Of a stretch of DNA of 64,000 nucleotides, positions 34,292 to 46,053 are shown piece by piece. How positions within the stretch are numbered: position 1 is the stretch's first letter; each line of letters opens with the position of its first letter. The notes below the pieces were generated by a model. The model did not search any database, had not been told where the DNA came from, and was given only the letters and a program-made list of their open reading frames with translations. Both the position numbers and the translations under genes were made by a program. The stretch lies in assembly GCA_001466705.2 (NCBI GenBank), contig LATX02000186.1, forward strand, positions 496,001-560,000, written 5' to 3'. Source of the DNA: Moniliophthora roreri (lineage: Eukaryota > Basidiomycota > Agaricomycetes > Agaricales > Marasmiaceae).

Positions 34292-37200
34292 ATGGAGTTG
34301 TCATTGTCTCAGCAAGCTGAAGCAGCTGCTCAGGCCAATGTCTGTCAATTCTTGAATCTAGAGGCTGCTGTTGATAGAGGAGGGTACAATTCTGAGGACA
34401 ATGAAGGAGGTATGGACATTTCAACATTCGCCGATCATTCTCTAGCTAAAGTACACTTGTTCTACAGCAGATAGGTTCATAAACGACAATGACAACGACG
34501 TAGGGAGGCCTGTCAACTATCAGGCTCTCAATAGATCGCTGGACACTGACAATTATGACTCGCTATTCTCAGACCAGGATTCACTCTTTTCAGAGCCACA
34601 AGATGAATCTGCTGGTGACAATTCTGTTGCTGTTGGAAGATCTGGGCTGCTGTTGGAGCAAGGAAACACTGCAGTTGGAGTGGTAGCACCTGAGCTAGAT
34701 GAGGACAATCCCAATGTCAAGAGGTATCGTTCGCAAGAAGTTTGGTCGATCAAGTGCAAGGTATGTCCATTCCTACTCAGTATCCTTTCACCATCTAATG
34801 TTATCTAGCCTTACTGCGAACAGGACATCATAAACTTCATTGTAGGCTACTAGAAGATACACCCTGAAGACAACATCTTTTCCCTTACTCAATCTGGATC
34901 TTGCAGTTCTGGTTATGTCTACATACAGACCCAGGATAGCTCTTGTGCAGCTAGCATCCTTTGTGGTTGCATGTACACTTGCCATACCCAAACTGTTGGC
35001 ATCAACGGCATGCATATGACGGTGCTCTCTGATCCTCTCAATATCCTTCATGCGCTTTCAATGTCGTCTAGCATTGCTAAAGCTATCACTGGTGGAGTGG
35101 AGAAATGCCAGCCAGACCCAAAGAAGCCTGTTCTAAAGGCAGGTGTCTGGGTTAGGCTTGGTCCAATCGAAAAGCTGAATAAGGAGCCAAATAGCGAGGA
35201 GGAAACATCTGGGCCATCCAGAAAGAAGACAAGACTCAACATTCCTGTGCTAAGTCAAGTTTCGACCGAGGAGGACGTGCCCATGGACAATATGGGTGAC
35301 ATACACCAGCGAATGGAGCTTGAAGCTTCTGGCAAGCCCACTAGAGGACAGAGTTACAAACCTGAGCTACCAAAGCCTATAAAGCCATTGTACTATGATG
35401 ACCCTGCCCTTGTTCTGAAAGTTGATGGTCATGCAGCCACCATCCTCTTTATTCCTCACATTTGTGCCAGTGACATGCCTGAATCCCAGCCAATGAAGGC
35501 TGAGTTCCCACAGTGCCTGGCTTTCAACCCGCTGATACAGTTTCAGCAACCCGAAGGTGTCAAAATGGCTTGGGATCCTACCCAGTATGGGAAGAAGTGC
35601 AGGAGGCTCACTGTCTATCCTGACAGTGGTTTCCAGCATGGGATGAGGGTGCAGATCGTGGACAAGTCCATGATCAAACCACTCAGACAATTGCCCAATT
35701 CAAGAAAAGGTCACATACTTCTCAGATGCAGTTATTCTGCAGTCATCAGCAACTTTCCTCCTATTGAGGACTGGAGGTTTGATATCAGCAAACTGGTCAC
35801 AGCACCTACAGGCCTACAAGGTGTAGTGATCTCTCACTTCCCTGGTGGTCCTGTTATCTAGTGTTATGAACCTGGGCCTGATAATTGCGATCCAGCTTCT
35901 TGAGACTCACTTACCACTCAAGTGGGTGAACATTGTTTCAGGTGGAAGCTCATCAAGTTATGGCTACCCAGTGACTTTGTATGCCATGTCTCTGGTGTTG
36001 AAGGCTTTGTCATTGTTCCCAACAGTTTTCACAATGACATTATCCACATTAAGCATCCCAACAACAACATCAATCACGACTTTTGTGGTCATGCAAATTC
36101 CTTCAGGTTGACTCCTTGACATGAAAAAAGCCAAGGGTATGCATTCAGACATGAGCCTGAAACTTTTCACCAGACACCATGGATGGAGGTGGCAGTTTGG
36201 GGCCCTCGTGAGATCACAACTGGCCAAGATTGGCAGCATCTTCAATCTGAATGGAACGAAAAGCTTGCCCTGCAGCGACTGCCACAGCAGGTGCTTGTCA
36301 TGGACCATGTAGAAGCTTCAGCCAAGATCAAAAAGGCTTGAACAGGCACTATTCCTTGGAAGAATAGACATGTCCTTATATATGCCAAAGGATGTTATAA
36401 CAAGGGGGATGTTGCTCGGGTGTACAATGTCCACATACACCAGAAGACCAAGAGTGGATTGCAGATCACCGTTGAGTCTGAGGTTATAGGCAGGCAGGGT
36501 CAGCGCCAAATGTATGACTATGAAGACCTCATTGATGAGCAGTAAGTCTCTGCCTTCTCATTCTTTATCTGATACTGACTTACTACTACAGCTGGGAACT
36601 ACCTCTCCACCTGGTTGAATGACCGTTGAATCCTGCATTCCATCCTAAGCACAATTACATCCACCCCATGACCTTCCATGTGAAGGTGGCCAAACTTCCC
36701 CTGCCTGTTCACAGCACAACACCTCCACTTCGCTCACATTGTCCTTCATCTGCTTGATCTCACTCTTCAACTCTGGATCCAGCATGGACAGTATTGGCTG
36801 ATGATTCTAATCATCATCATCCGATGCCTTCAACACCTACATAGCAGACTTGCAGTCTCCACCCCAGTCAACACTGGCTATACGAGGCAGAGAACACCCA
36901 TGATTTATGGTTTAAAGCCAAAATTAAAGGTAAAATCTTGGGCAAACACTTCAACAACAAGCCCGAGAACCTTTGTCTCGTTATCTGCGACAGGGAGAAG
37001 ACTGCTGTTATCAAGCATTATAAGAAGCAGCACCCGCTGCCAGATAATGTTGAGGTGTCACCGGTGTACCCCGTCACAAACATGGTGGATCCCATTTTCA
37101 TCTTTTGAGGTGAATTTGCGAACTGGGTTGTCTACCAGTTGTCAAGTGCAAACTATAACGGGGTCAAATATCTGCACAGGTTCAAGGTTGACATCAAGGG

Positions 37201-37530
37201 ATGAACCATAGACTTTAAGGTCAAATGCAAGTTCTTGCCTATGGATGCATGTGTTCTGTATGTCGGAGCAGAGGTTAGAGATGCATTGGGACAGCACTAT
37301 AAAGATCGCTATAATGATGTCAATCACCGCTGTTAATTTACTTTAATTACTTTCTTGGGACTCTTTTTGACATGTAGTGATAGCAAACATTGTATTTCTT
37401 GATACCCATGGACAATACATACCCACATTGCCTGGTAACCACCCCTTGTGGGTGTCTGGCCTCTGGGACCAGAAGTCTTTAGCACTCAAGTCATCTAATA
37501 TTTCCTTTTTGGTAAGTTGAACCTTTCAGT
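34292..37530 (+). pseudogene. SPT5-like NGN-KOW protein gene, multi-exon, decayed
   Basis: Reading by frame and intron borders gives an N-terminal exon (MELSLSQQAEAAAQ), an intron at 34410-34467 and an acidic Asp/Glu stretch. An intron at 34761-34808 interrupts an NGN-like domain that reads VWSIKCK | PYCEQDIINFIVGY, then GYVYIQTQ and a Val/Leu-rich end. This resembles the NGN domain of elongation factor SPT5 (archaeal/bacterial NusG). A long open block follows (34971-35861). Later segments contain KOW-like cores, notably WKNRHVLIYAKGCYNKGDVA (about 36340-36400) and C-terminal pieces such as KIKGKILGKHFNNKPENLC and FLDTHGQYIPTLPGNHPLW (about 37400). SPT5 binds RNA polymerase II and controls elongation; this is a divergent relative. 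A TAG at 34851-34853 in the NGN domain and stops around 36120, 36340 and 37107 indicate decay. A separate, intact SPT5 is expected elsewhere in the genome. Confidence 0.65.
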
Positions 37531-37739
37531 GGATTCAGATGGGAACTGATTTTCTCAGTAGGTCTCTTAGTACTCAAGGCGTCTAATATGGCATCTACAT
37601 CATTCCTCAATGTGCTATTTGGTTGCAGATCGTGCATCAATTACATGTTGTACATTGAGGACCCCAATAATTGGGGATCAGATAGGAGATCTTTTTTTGT
37701 CTCTCCATCATTGTTGCTTAATCTTCATACACACAGTGA

Positions 37740-38300
37740 TGGATGACAAGGTTCAGCAAGCTTGCATTGCCCTGTTAAACAAGTAAGTCATTCTATAGAA
37801 TCTTTTTTTCCCATACTGACCACATTTTAGAGATGATGACAATGAGGCACTCACAGAATTTCATCATGCCATTATGTTTTATAGTCATCTAATTCATATA
37901 CACCTTAGTGTTGCCAATACTATTATCATTGGAATGAAACATGATGAGGAAGGACGTTGGGCTGAATTGGTAAACTCTCAAGTCATATATGTTGAAAAGT
38001 GAGTAATCTGAGCATGCTCTGGTATAATGTATTCAATAACCTCTTTGAAGCGACAAAGAATATGTGAATGCTTTCAAAAAACTCCTCAAACAATGTCCTG
38101 AAATTGAAGCATTCCTTGATCATATCGCTTTCTTGAATGATAAGGAATGTTTTGAGAAATTTATTGATTTTGTATGTATTCATTCATCTCTTGCTACTTT
38201 ACTAAAAAGACATTCTCAGATGTGCAATGCTGAACAGTGTAATCGCTTCCATGAATGCTCCTCCTTCAAAAACCTTGTAGACACATTTCTCAATCAGTAG
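37740..38300 (+). CDS. Small multi-exon uncharacterised gene
   Basis: Three plus-strand blocks join in frame across AG acceptors. The first is MDDKVQQACIALLNK (37742 onward). The second starts RDDDNEALTEFHHAIMFYSH and ends VIYVEK near 37998, before GTGAGT. The third is 38052-38300 (ECFEKFIDFVCIHSSLATLL, ending LVDTFLNQ). There is no internal stop, but I recognise no domain. It lies between two mushroom-type gene remnants in a repeat-rich region and may belong to a mobile element. Confidence 0.4.
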
Positions 38301-38607
38301 TTCATTTTTCTTTAGTTATGTAAAAGCCTCTTTTATAAATTTCCTGTATGACATTTTCCATATGTTGTTGCTATATGTTTTTTGGTGCTTCACAAGCATT
38401 TATGTTACTATATGCAGTGTGCCTGATTGTAGAGTTCCATGGACTTGTTTATATTTGTTATGTTGCACTTGACACGCTTCGATTCTTCTCATGCAGTCCC
38501 ATTCCCTCAACATATAAATTTGTTTCCTTCCTCTAAACGCCTCTTTGTTGCAAACAACTACCATCCTTTTATAGTTTTCCATATTTCATCCTCATTCTCA
38601 TATCACA

Positions 38608-40762
38608 ATGGCTAGCCGAACTCAGGGGCAAACACATCGTCATGACACAATGCATCCTTATCCTCAAACTAACCAACAATCTCAGGCCTCAGAACCCCAG
38701 CAACAACCTACTCCTACTGGCTCATCCAACCCCACTCAACCTGAACAAGATCCTGGAGAGCAAGCATGAAAACAAGCCTTTCTCAAGTATGTTACTCAGT
38801 TGGAGAATGAAAGGGATCAAGTTGCCAAGTACATTGTCATCCATCCTTTGAGCACCTTGCTAACTAATTCCTTCAGGTGGATTGAGCTTGAGGAATGGCA
38901 CAAAGCTGGGTCATTCTGGCCACGAGGCATTGAGCTTTTTATGATTAATGTTGACATGGTTATGAAGTTTGGCTTTGAGGATGAGAGCTTAAGATCAGGA
39001 GAAAAATGTTCAGCCATGTTCAGAAAATAGTATGCATACATCTTATCTCAACGTGCCATTTGTTTTCTGATGCATACATCTATCACAAGGAGCCTGGATA
39101 AGATCAAAATCGCAAGAAAATCTTATGGACATTTCAAGGACAGGTACCCTCACCTTCATGAGCACTTGGAGCAATGCCTCGAATATGACAAGATGGTCAT
39201 CTTTGACCTATGTACCAACATGGTGCATACTTATCCAGACTTTCTTCATCACTGTCACTCACATCATTAATAGATGTCTACTGCTGCAAAAAAGATTAGA
39301 AAAGCCAACTCCTCCACAGTGAAGCCAAGAATGCTAGATTATATTATGAATAACCTGGAACTTGACAGCGATGATGTGTCACTTGATCCACCCATTGCCC
39401 ATAAAGACGACAAGGGAGAGCATGGATTTCATCACCCAATGACCACCCAGTATCTCATTCCACGAGGTCATTACTCTGATTATTTATTTGACACCCAAGA
39501 GTATGTTTTCCTTTCCTTTTGGACCTGAGCTCACCATCCCTTTGTAGTACAATGAAGAAACTCAAAACGGGTGAGATCGCTTACAACGCAGGAGTCTTGC
39601 CAGCCTTCCTATTCGATTTACATCAAATTCACTCCAAAAACATACGACCAGATTCATGCGAGGTCAAGTTATCTGCTGTGTATGTGTGCATGATATTCTC
39701 TCTACAGAAATGATGTCACTGATCAACATTACCTAGATGTATCAAGCTATATTTTGCAGTCCAAGTGCTGGCTTTGACAAGCCTGCTACTTCGACACAGG
39801 GGGGTAATGCCAAGATTCATGGGTTGGATGCTGCTACTGAACCAACATTGGCATATGTGGTGCTACAGGTATGACTTTCTATTGTATATACCTGAGATCC
39901 TTGCTGACCCTCCACTGAGACCTGGTTTGGTCTTAGCGACATGGTTGAATGGGGCACCAGGCATAGAAAGTTCAACCTTGAGGCATTCTATAGAAATTTA
40001 GTTGGGATTCTTGAAGATATGCCCTCTAATTTCAAGACTAACCTTCTCAAGTGGTATGAAGAGTAAGCATTTTAGTTTCTTTTCATATTGACAGTGCACT
40101 AATATCACTTTAGGGAAGTTTTCCAAGATGTCAAGTCTGGTGGTGATGTCGATAAGAAAGACCCCAACTCAGAAGTGGCATCTCTGCAGCGTGAGTTTAG
40201 TGAGGAAGACGACAAATTAGAGGTGGAAGAGGAGCAGAGAGAGCCAATTGCTGGCACTGATTCTGTCCCTATGCATGACAGCAAAAGTGTGATGGAGTGC
40301 AACTTTTCCTTTCTCTTTTCTTCTAAGTCCTATTATCTTATCTTTTATCTATTATCTATTTATCCGATTACTTACCTTATTTATACTATCACAGCCACTC
40401 TTCCATAGAACATTCCATTCAACCTGGATCTCATTCTGGATCATTATTCCATTTCCATCAGTTATTCTCACTGAGACAGACTCATTGTATTTATACCTGA
40501 CACTTGTAGCCTAGTTCCCCATCTTGACCTCTTGGTCATTTGGGCTAGGCAAGTATTTCTTGTACATATCTCTCAGTAGTTAAGCTAACTTGGTCATTTG
40601 GGCTAGGCATTGACCTTGTGTCTGTTGAGTTCAATGTCATGTTGACCTAGAGTCCACGCTGGATCACTCCATCTCTTACTCCCTTCCTGACTTGAGTGCA
40701 GAGGGTCTTACCCACTGTAGTTAGAGTCATTGCGGCACCACAAAAGGCCCAGATCACGGTGA
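38608..40762 (+). pseudogene. Mushroom-specific uncharacterised protein (possibly DUF6698-like), with LTR insertion
   Basis: Starts MASRTQGQTHRHDTMHPY, then a Gln/Pro-rich N-terminus with one TGA at 38766-38768. It continues through exons coding FRWIELEEWHKAGSFWPRG, KSYGHFKDRYPHLHEHLEQC, MTTQYLIPRGHYSDYLFD and AKIHGLDAATEPTLAYVVLQ, ending in an acidic exon (SEEDDKLEVEEEQREPIAG). The order and motifs resemble a large family of uncharacterised Agaricomycete proteins, which I tentatively link to DUF6698; the name is from memory. Frame changes and stops (for example near 39540-39720) indicate decay. The final codons are interrupted by the solo LTR at 40288-40742. Function unknown. Confidence 0.5.
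40288..40742 (+). mobile_element. Solo LTR (455 bp)
   Basis: Begins TGTGATGGAG and ends CACCACA (TG...CA). It is similar over its whole length to the LTR at 43255-43709 next to gag. It is flanked by AAAG on both sides (40284-40287 and 40743-40746), a 4-bp target-site duplication. A lone LTR with intact TSD is the usual product of LTR-LTR recombination. It sits in the last coding exon of the gene at 38608, whose frame continues after it to a TGA at 40760-40762. Confidence 0.88.
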
Positions 40763-43254
40763 AGGACCAGCTCAGGGTGAAGGTAATTAGCAGTTGATGT
40801 TTCTTTTTATGTGCTTCATAATGGACTTTGTTGTATTACTGCTATTGTATCGTACTTTCGGATATAGACATTGGATTAGCATACCTGTTGTACTGTCTAT
40901 AATGGGACGGAATAGATGGAAATGGTTGTATTGTTCAAATCATGTTGTGACACCTACAATCTGTTACAAGGGTCTATACTCATGGTAACCTTAAATAATA
41001 GTTGGATTACCTGTAATAGAATACATCTCATGATACCTGTTATAAGCTACAATACTTGCAATAAATCCTATTAGTCATTTTAATGTCTATAACCTGCTAT
41101 AACCCTTCATAACCTATCATAACCACAAAACCAGTTATAATTCCTTCAACCAGTCATTTTCTTCTTAACCTTTCATATCATAAGGTATGCATCAGATTCT
41201 CTGTTACTAGTTGTATTATATCTGGCTCGTTGTACTTTATAGATCAAATTGTATTCCTATGCACTCGCAATATCCCTCGAAACTCATTATAAGCCCCATC
41301 ATTCATGCTATTCCTTGTCACCCACTATATTATTGGCTGCTCATCATATTACACTGTACATGTCATATTACCTACTACTTGTTGTATTGTCTCTCACCCA
41401 TTATATCTCCAGCAACTCATTGCAATCCTCAAGACTGTTGGTGCCAGGTATCAGGCACTATATTAGGCTGGAGATTGATTATAGTTAGAGCTATATTCGA
41501 TAGTGACCTTCATGGGGGATTGTCACCAATCTCAAGGGTCAGTACCCAGTTATAACTTTCCCCAGATTTTGCTAATGTGGTGTTCAGGCTGTCATGTCTT
41601 GCTCATGCTCCCATATTCACTGTTTGCACAGCAGGCCAAATAGCATGGAGGTGAGGCTGAAGGTGAGGCTCAGGAACCAAAAGATGTTGGAGAGGGCTGG
41701 ATGGTCTGGCTATCACAATGCCGAAGATGATGCTGCTGGTTCTGGATATCAAGCTAACTACATACATGGAAATGTAGACTATGTGCCAGAAGCTCATGTC
41801 AAGCACTGCCAAACAGGCCTGGAACCTCCACTCCATGCCCCAGTTCCCCTACTACAGCGTTGATGTGAATAGATGATGCATTTGGTTTGAATTGAGGTGG
41901 TTCAAGGGAGATGGATTGAGTACTATTGACCTGTGCCGAGAGTAGCTGGTTAAGAAGTGTAATGGCATCTGTGGGATCTTCATCTAGTCCTTGGTACAAT
42001 TCAATCACGAGTGTCGTTATGACAGCAGAGAAGAGACCAGACTAGAGGTCTTTCAGTATAAGTTGGTGAGATGGAGAACAAGTGAGCAGCATACGAAAAC
42101 CAGAATGGTATCAATGTCATCTTGCCAAGCCTTGACCATATCCTCATTATGTCTGGCTACCTTCTTTGAAACCTTCTCCGACGACTCATTGAGAGTCTAC
42201 CTCTTTTCATCCATAACCTCTGTCTTTTGTCCACTGGCCTTGTAGAAGCTTTCAGTGGAGCCTTGTCTTAGCAAAAAAAAAAAAAAAAGAGCCATGACAA
42301 CTGTAAACTGAAAAACCTGCTCTCCTTGTACAGATGCCGGTAGTGATAGTGGTAATGGAATCTAGTTGGGTACTGAGCAATATCTGAGAGTACAAGATGG
42401 TGTAAAGCATACATGAGCGTGATCCAGAGGTTTCTTTTTATCAAATGAGTCACCTGAACCATGTATTCTGACAATTACAACACAGCTTGCTTGATTTTCT
42501 GCTGCTGGCCTTGGACGATGACCTATGTTCAGTTTTCTAGGTCAAAGAGAACATCAGTCAGCTTATGTCCAAGTCTCTAGGACTTTGTCTGCCATGCCAA
42601 GTTTTCAGAAGGCATAGTGGTACTTATGAATGTGTGGTATAAACATGTTGGTCTTCCAATGGCAAAAACATGTTCAAAGCAGGCACTCAACAGCAAGTAC
42701 AAACACTCATGGTTGCATGAACTTGGACCTAGAGGCCTCCATACATGTATTTGATGCAAGTGGGTCACCAAGAGAGGTCAAGGATGCATGTCATGTTAGT
42801 GGTTGAGCAAGAGAAATTAGACACCCACAGCTCTCTGTCGCCACAGCAATCATGCCAGCTTCAAGGTGTATGGTAGTCCACCTCAGAATACCCAACATAA
42901 ACTTTCAGGTTATTGGGATGACATTGTTTTTTGTGCATTTTCTAGGCTCTTTCTCAGCAGCTAACAATCATGTTGCTTGATGATACCATCCAAAATATAT
43001 GATGCCAAGATAATTTGTCCAAGTCGAAGCATACTTGCAGTGTGTCCTTTTCATACTTCCTTTCAAGTGATGACCGCACTTCAAGCTCCTAGTGAAAAGT
43101 CCATTGAGCCTGATCAAGGCAGAATGAGTGAAAGTGAGAAAATGGCCCTATGCCCAAATTCTTGCTCTGAGTTGACATCGCTTGAAATCAAGGGAAATTT
43201 TCAACTCAGGAGCCCTTGAGTTTGAGTGATTTTGAAGAAGGGAACATCACAAGG
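40763..43254. other. 2.5 kb without a supported gene
   Basis: Contains CTATAACC/TCATAACC-rich sequence at about 41080-41190 (words like the 20.25-kb hairpin block) and an A18-like homopolymer near 42272. Frames at 41594-41863 (plus) and 41799-42008 (minus) have no recognised motif. Probably decayed mobile DNA. Confidence 0.5.
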
Positions 43255-43709
43255 TGTGATGGAGCATAGCTTTTCCTTTCTCTTTTCTTCTAAGTCTCAT
43301 TATCTTATCTTTTATCTTTTATCTATTTATCCAATTACTTACCTTATTTATACTATCACAGCCACTTCTCCATAGAACATTCCATCCAACCCAGATCTCC
43401 TTTCAGATCATTCTTCCATTTCCATCAGTTATTCTCGCCAAGACAGACTCATTGTATTTATACCTGACACTTGTAGCCTAGTTCCCCATCTTGACCTCTT
43501 GGTCATTTGGGCTAGGCAAGTATTTCTTGTACATACCTCTCAGTAGTTAAGCTAACTTGGTCATTTGGGCTAGACATTGACTTTGTGTCTGTTGAGTTCA
43601 ACGTCGTATTGACCTAGAGTCTACACTGGATCACCCCTTTCCTTATCCTTGTTCTGACTCGAGTGCAGAGGGTTCTACTCACTGTGACGAGGGTCATTAT
43701 GGCACCACA
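43255..43709 (+). mobile_element. 5' LTR of a Ty3/gypsy-type element
   Basis: 455 bp, TGTGATGGAG...CACCACA, about 90% similar by eye to the solo LTR at 40288. It directly precedes gag (43749) in the same orientation. It contains a TATTTATACTATC-like TATA region near its first quarter. A recognisable tRNA primer binding site is not obvious right after it. No partner 3' LTR exists in the window. Confidence 0.85.
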
Positions 43710-43748
43710 TTAGGTCAAGATCTCAGGTTGCACTGTTGATAGTGTACA

Positions 43749-45182
43749 TTGACCTTGCATCAGCAAAGCACTCTGGCTAGAGATTGCAGAGAACGCACTC
43801 ACACCTATGACACTGAAGACAGCCAAGACACCCACCACTACCCAACTGAAGACGAGTGGTATCCTTGTGACGAGCAACTCTGTCCAAACCGACTCCTAAA
43901 CCCCTTCCATACTGATGACCCCACTGACATCTTCCAAGACCCTGGAGAGTTCCCAAAAATGTCAAACACCCCCGCCAATCAACCTTCTACCGATCAACTT
44001 CTCCAAGCCCTGGTTATAAGCCAAACCAATCTGTCAAATGCAGTGACACAGATGGTTGCCGGCTTCAATCAGATGTCAGAGGGTCTCAATCAGATGTTGC
44101 AGAACATCAGTCAGCTGGTCCAGACCAGTGCTGCAGCCACATCAGCTTCGACCTCCTCAGATTAGAAGCCTTTCCAGAAACCTTCTGCATTCACAGGAAA
44201 GCTTGGTGAAGCTGACGCCCACCAATTTCTTGCTGCCTTCTTGCTCTACGTGCAGTCACAGAGGGCAGCACTCAACAGGGCCAATGCAGATAGGACTTGG
44301 GCCAGAGATAATGGCTTGTGGATCCGTTCAGCCCTGACATTCATGCAGGACAATGCAGCTGTGTGGGCCACACCAGCTATAGAAGAGGTTGCCCAAGGGA
44401 GGCACCCCTATGACAACAGCTGGGAGGAATTTGTCAAGAGTTTCAAGCTGAGGTTTGAGACAACAGATGAGGCAGCAGATGTGAAGGAATGGCTGCATGT
44501 GCTCTTCCAAGGGAAGCAGTCGGTGGCAGAGTACACTGCCAAGTTCAAGGAGATCATGTCAAGGACTGGTTATTCCTCTGCTGACCTCCATGACCGCTTC
44601 TATGAGCACATGGCATCTCATATTAAGGATGAGCTTGTGCACACCAATTGCAAGACTGAGTCCCTTAACCAGCTCATCAATGTTGCCAATGATCTGAATG
44701 TTCATATTCGCCAACGAGAGGCTGAGAAGGCTCACTGACCTGTGGCAGCAATAACCATGCCCACTATCCCACCTTCTGCCCCTCACCCATCAACTGCTTC
44801 AATCACTCCCTTTGCCCCACCTGCTTGTGACCCCAATGCCATAGAAGTCGATGCCACCAAGTCCAGGCTGGACTGGACCTGCATGATGGCTGGGAAGTGC
44901 TATGGGTGTGGCTCCACTCAGCATACCAAGGCAAATGGCAACCATTAATGTGAAATCTGTGGTCATTGTGGTCAAGCTGGTCATTGTGAAGCAGTGTGCT
45001 TTGACAAGTGGGCTGGCAAGCCAAGAGCAAGAAGGGTAGCAGCATTAGAGAGCCTTTCTGCTGAAATCCCTGGTCCACATCAGAACCGTCGTCAGCTCCT
45101 GGCTCCCCAACCCCCAACTTCAACAACATACTGGCTCAACTCCACCAGCTGTCAGCTCAATTTGCCACCCTCAAGCAGTCTT
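43749..45182 (+). pseudogene. Ty3/gypsy Gag with three in-frame stops; element truncated
   Basis: A single reading frame runs through the whole interval, broken only by TAG (44163-44165), TGA (44736-44738) and TAA (44946-44948). It codes an N-terminal linker with the repeat NQMSEGLNQMLQNIS; a retrotransposon Gag capsid domain (WARDNGLWIRSALTFMQDNA, WEEFVKSFKLRFETTDEAAD, SVAEYTAKFKEIMSRTGYS); a basic end; and zinc knuckles (CYGCGSTQH; CGHCGQAGHCEAVC). All three stops differ from sense codons (CAG, CGA, CAA) by one C-to-T change. Sequence homologous to the element ends near 45182. No pol follows, and CpG-rich host DNA starts there. Confidence 0.88.
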
Positions 45183-45195
45183 TTTAAAATGGGTG

Positions 45196-45680
45196 TCACC
45201 ACCAGCCACAAATGGGGCATTTGGAGGGAGGGGTCTTTGGAAGAGGAGGCGGGTTTGGGGTGGTAGATTTCGTAGGTGGGCTATTGTCGGCCATCTCGAT
45301 GACAAAATTGCTGTTATGAAAAGCGGCAAGAATTGGGATTGGTGCAGTAGCAATTGCAGGGTCGAGGTTGTGAGGATGTTGAAAATTCCCAAAAAAGGAA
45401 ATTTTTCTACTATCACTGTACGCTTTTGGTTTCAAAATGCGACAACTGGCTGGGAAAGTTGTTTAGAGGGGTTTGGTGAAGTGAATAGGGGTTTTGGAGA
45501 TAAAATTGGGTTGAATTTGAGTTTGGGGTCAGGGGATGATGGTTGTTGTTGTTGTTGTTGTTGTTGTTCTTTCTCAGGCAGTATACCTTCGGAATCCGGA
45601 ACTGGCAGATTGAATACGCCAGAACTCCTATCTTTACCTTCCCAGACCTGGCAGCCATGCACAGACAAAAATAATGGTTG
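45196..45680 (-). CDS. Hypothetical Pro/Gln-rich coding remnant next to the element edge
   Basis: Minus-strand frames at 45432-45668 (LPVPDSEGILPEKE, then poly-Gln, then Pro/Ser-rich) and 45196-45435 (MADNSPPTKSTTPNPPPLPK, ending KCPICGW) could be exons of one gene whose 3' part was lost where the gypsy element abuts it. CpG content is host-like. No family recognised; exon borders were not resolved. Confidence 0.35.
45542..45569 (+). repeat. (TTG)9 microsatellite
   Basis: Uninterrupted TTG triplets; on the minus strand they read as a poly-Gln (or poly-Asn, by frame) tract. Confidence 0.9.
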
Positions 45681-45736
45681 CCGCTTACCTCATTTCGTCG
45701 CTTTGCTTTCCGCATAACATAGTTTTGCGTGTTGGA

Positions 45737-46053
45737 ATGGGTATCTTCGACTTGTGAGTTACCTTTCAGTCCCCTCTCTTACTCTACTCAATGAGGAGCA
45801 ATGAAGGAGAAAAGAAAAACTATTCGACAGGGCCAATGAAACGATTCTTAGGACGTTGAATGAGGCAAGAAAGAAGCTGGATCCGAGAGGTATCAGTAAC
45901 GAGGACCTTGATGATTGGACCAGCAGTGGCAGCGGCGACTCTGGCTCGTCAGAGGTGTATCAGGTGAGTCAAACGAGATTCGCAAATTACCAGACACCGT
46001 CGACTCATGATCGCTAGTGCATTTCAACATCACTTTCACCCGCTAGCAGCTAG
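45737..46053 (+). CDS. Small hypothetical protein, three exons (about 70 aa)
   Basis: Exon 1 is 45737-45753 (MGIFDL), exon 2 is 45807-45963, and exon 3 begins at about 46018 and ends with TAG at 46051. Borders are GTGAGT...AAG, GTGAGT...CTAG, and the frame is kept across both. Exon 2 is charged and helical-looking (LFDRANETILRTLNEARKKL), followed by an Asp/Ser-rich tail. The first two exons are well supported by clean frame joining; the last is uncertain. No family recognised. Confidence 0.5.
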
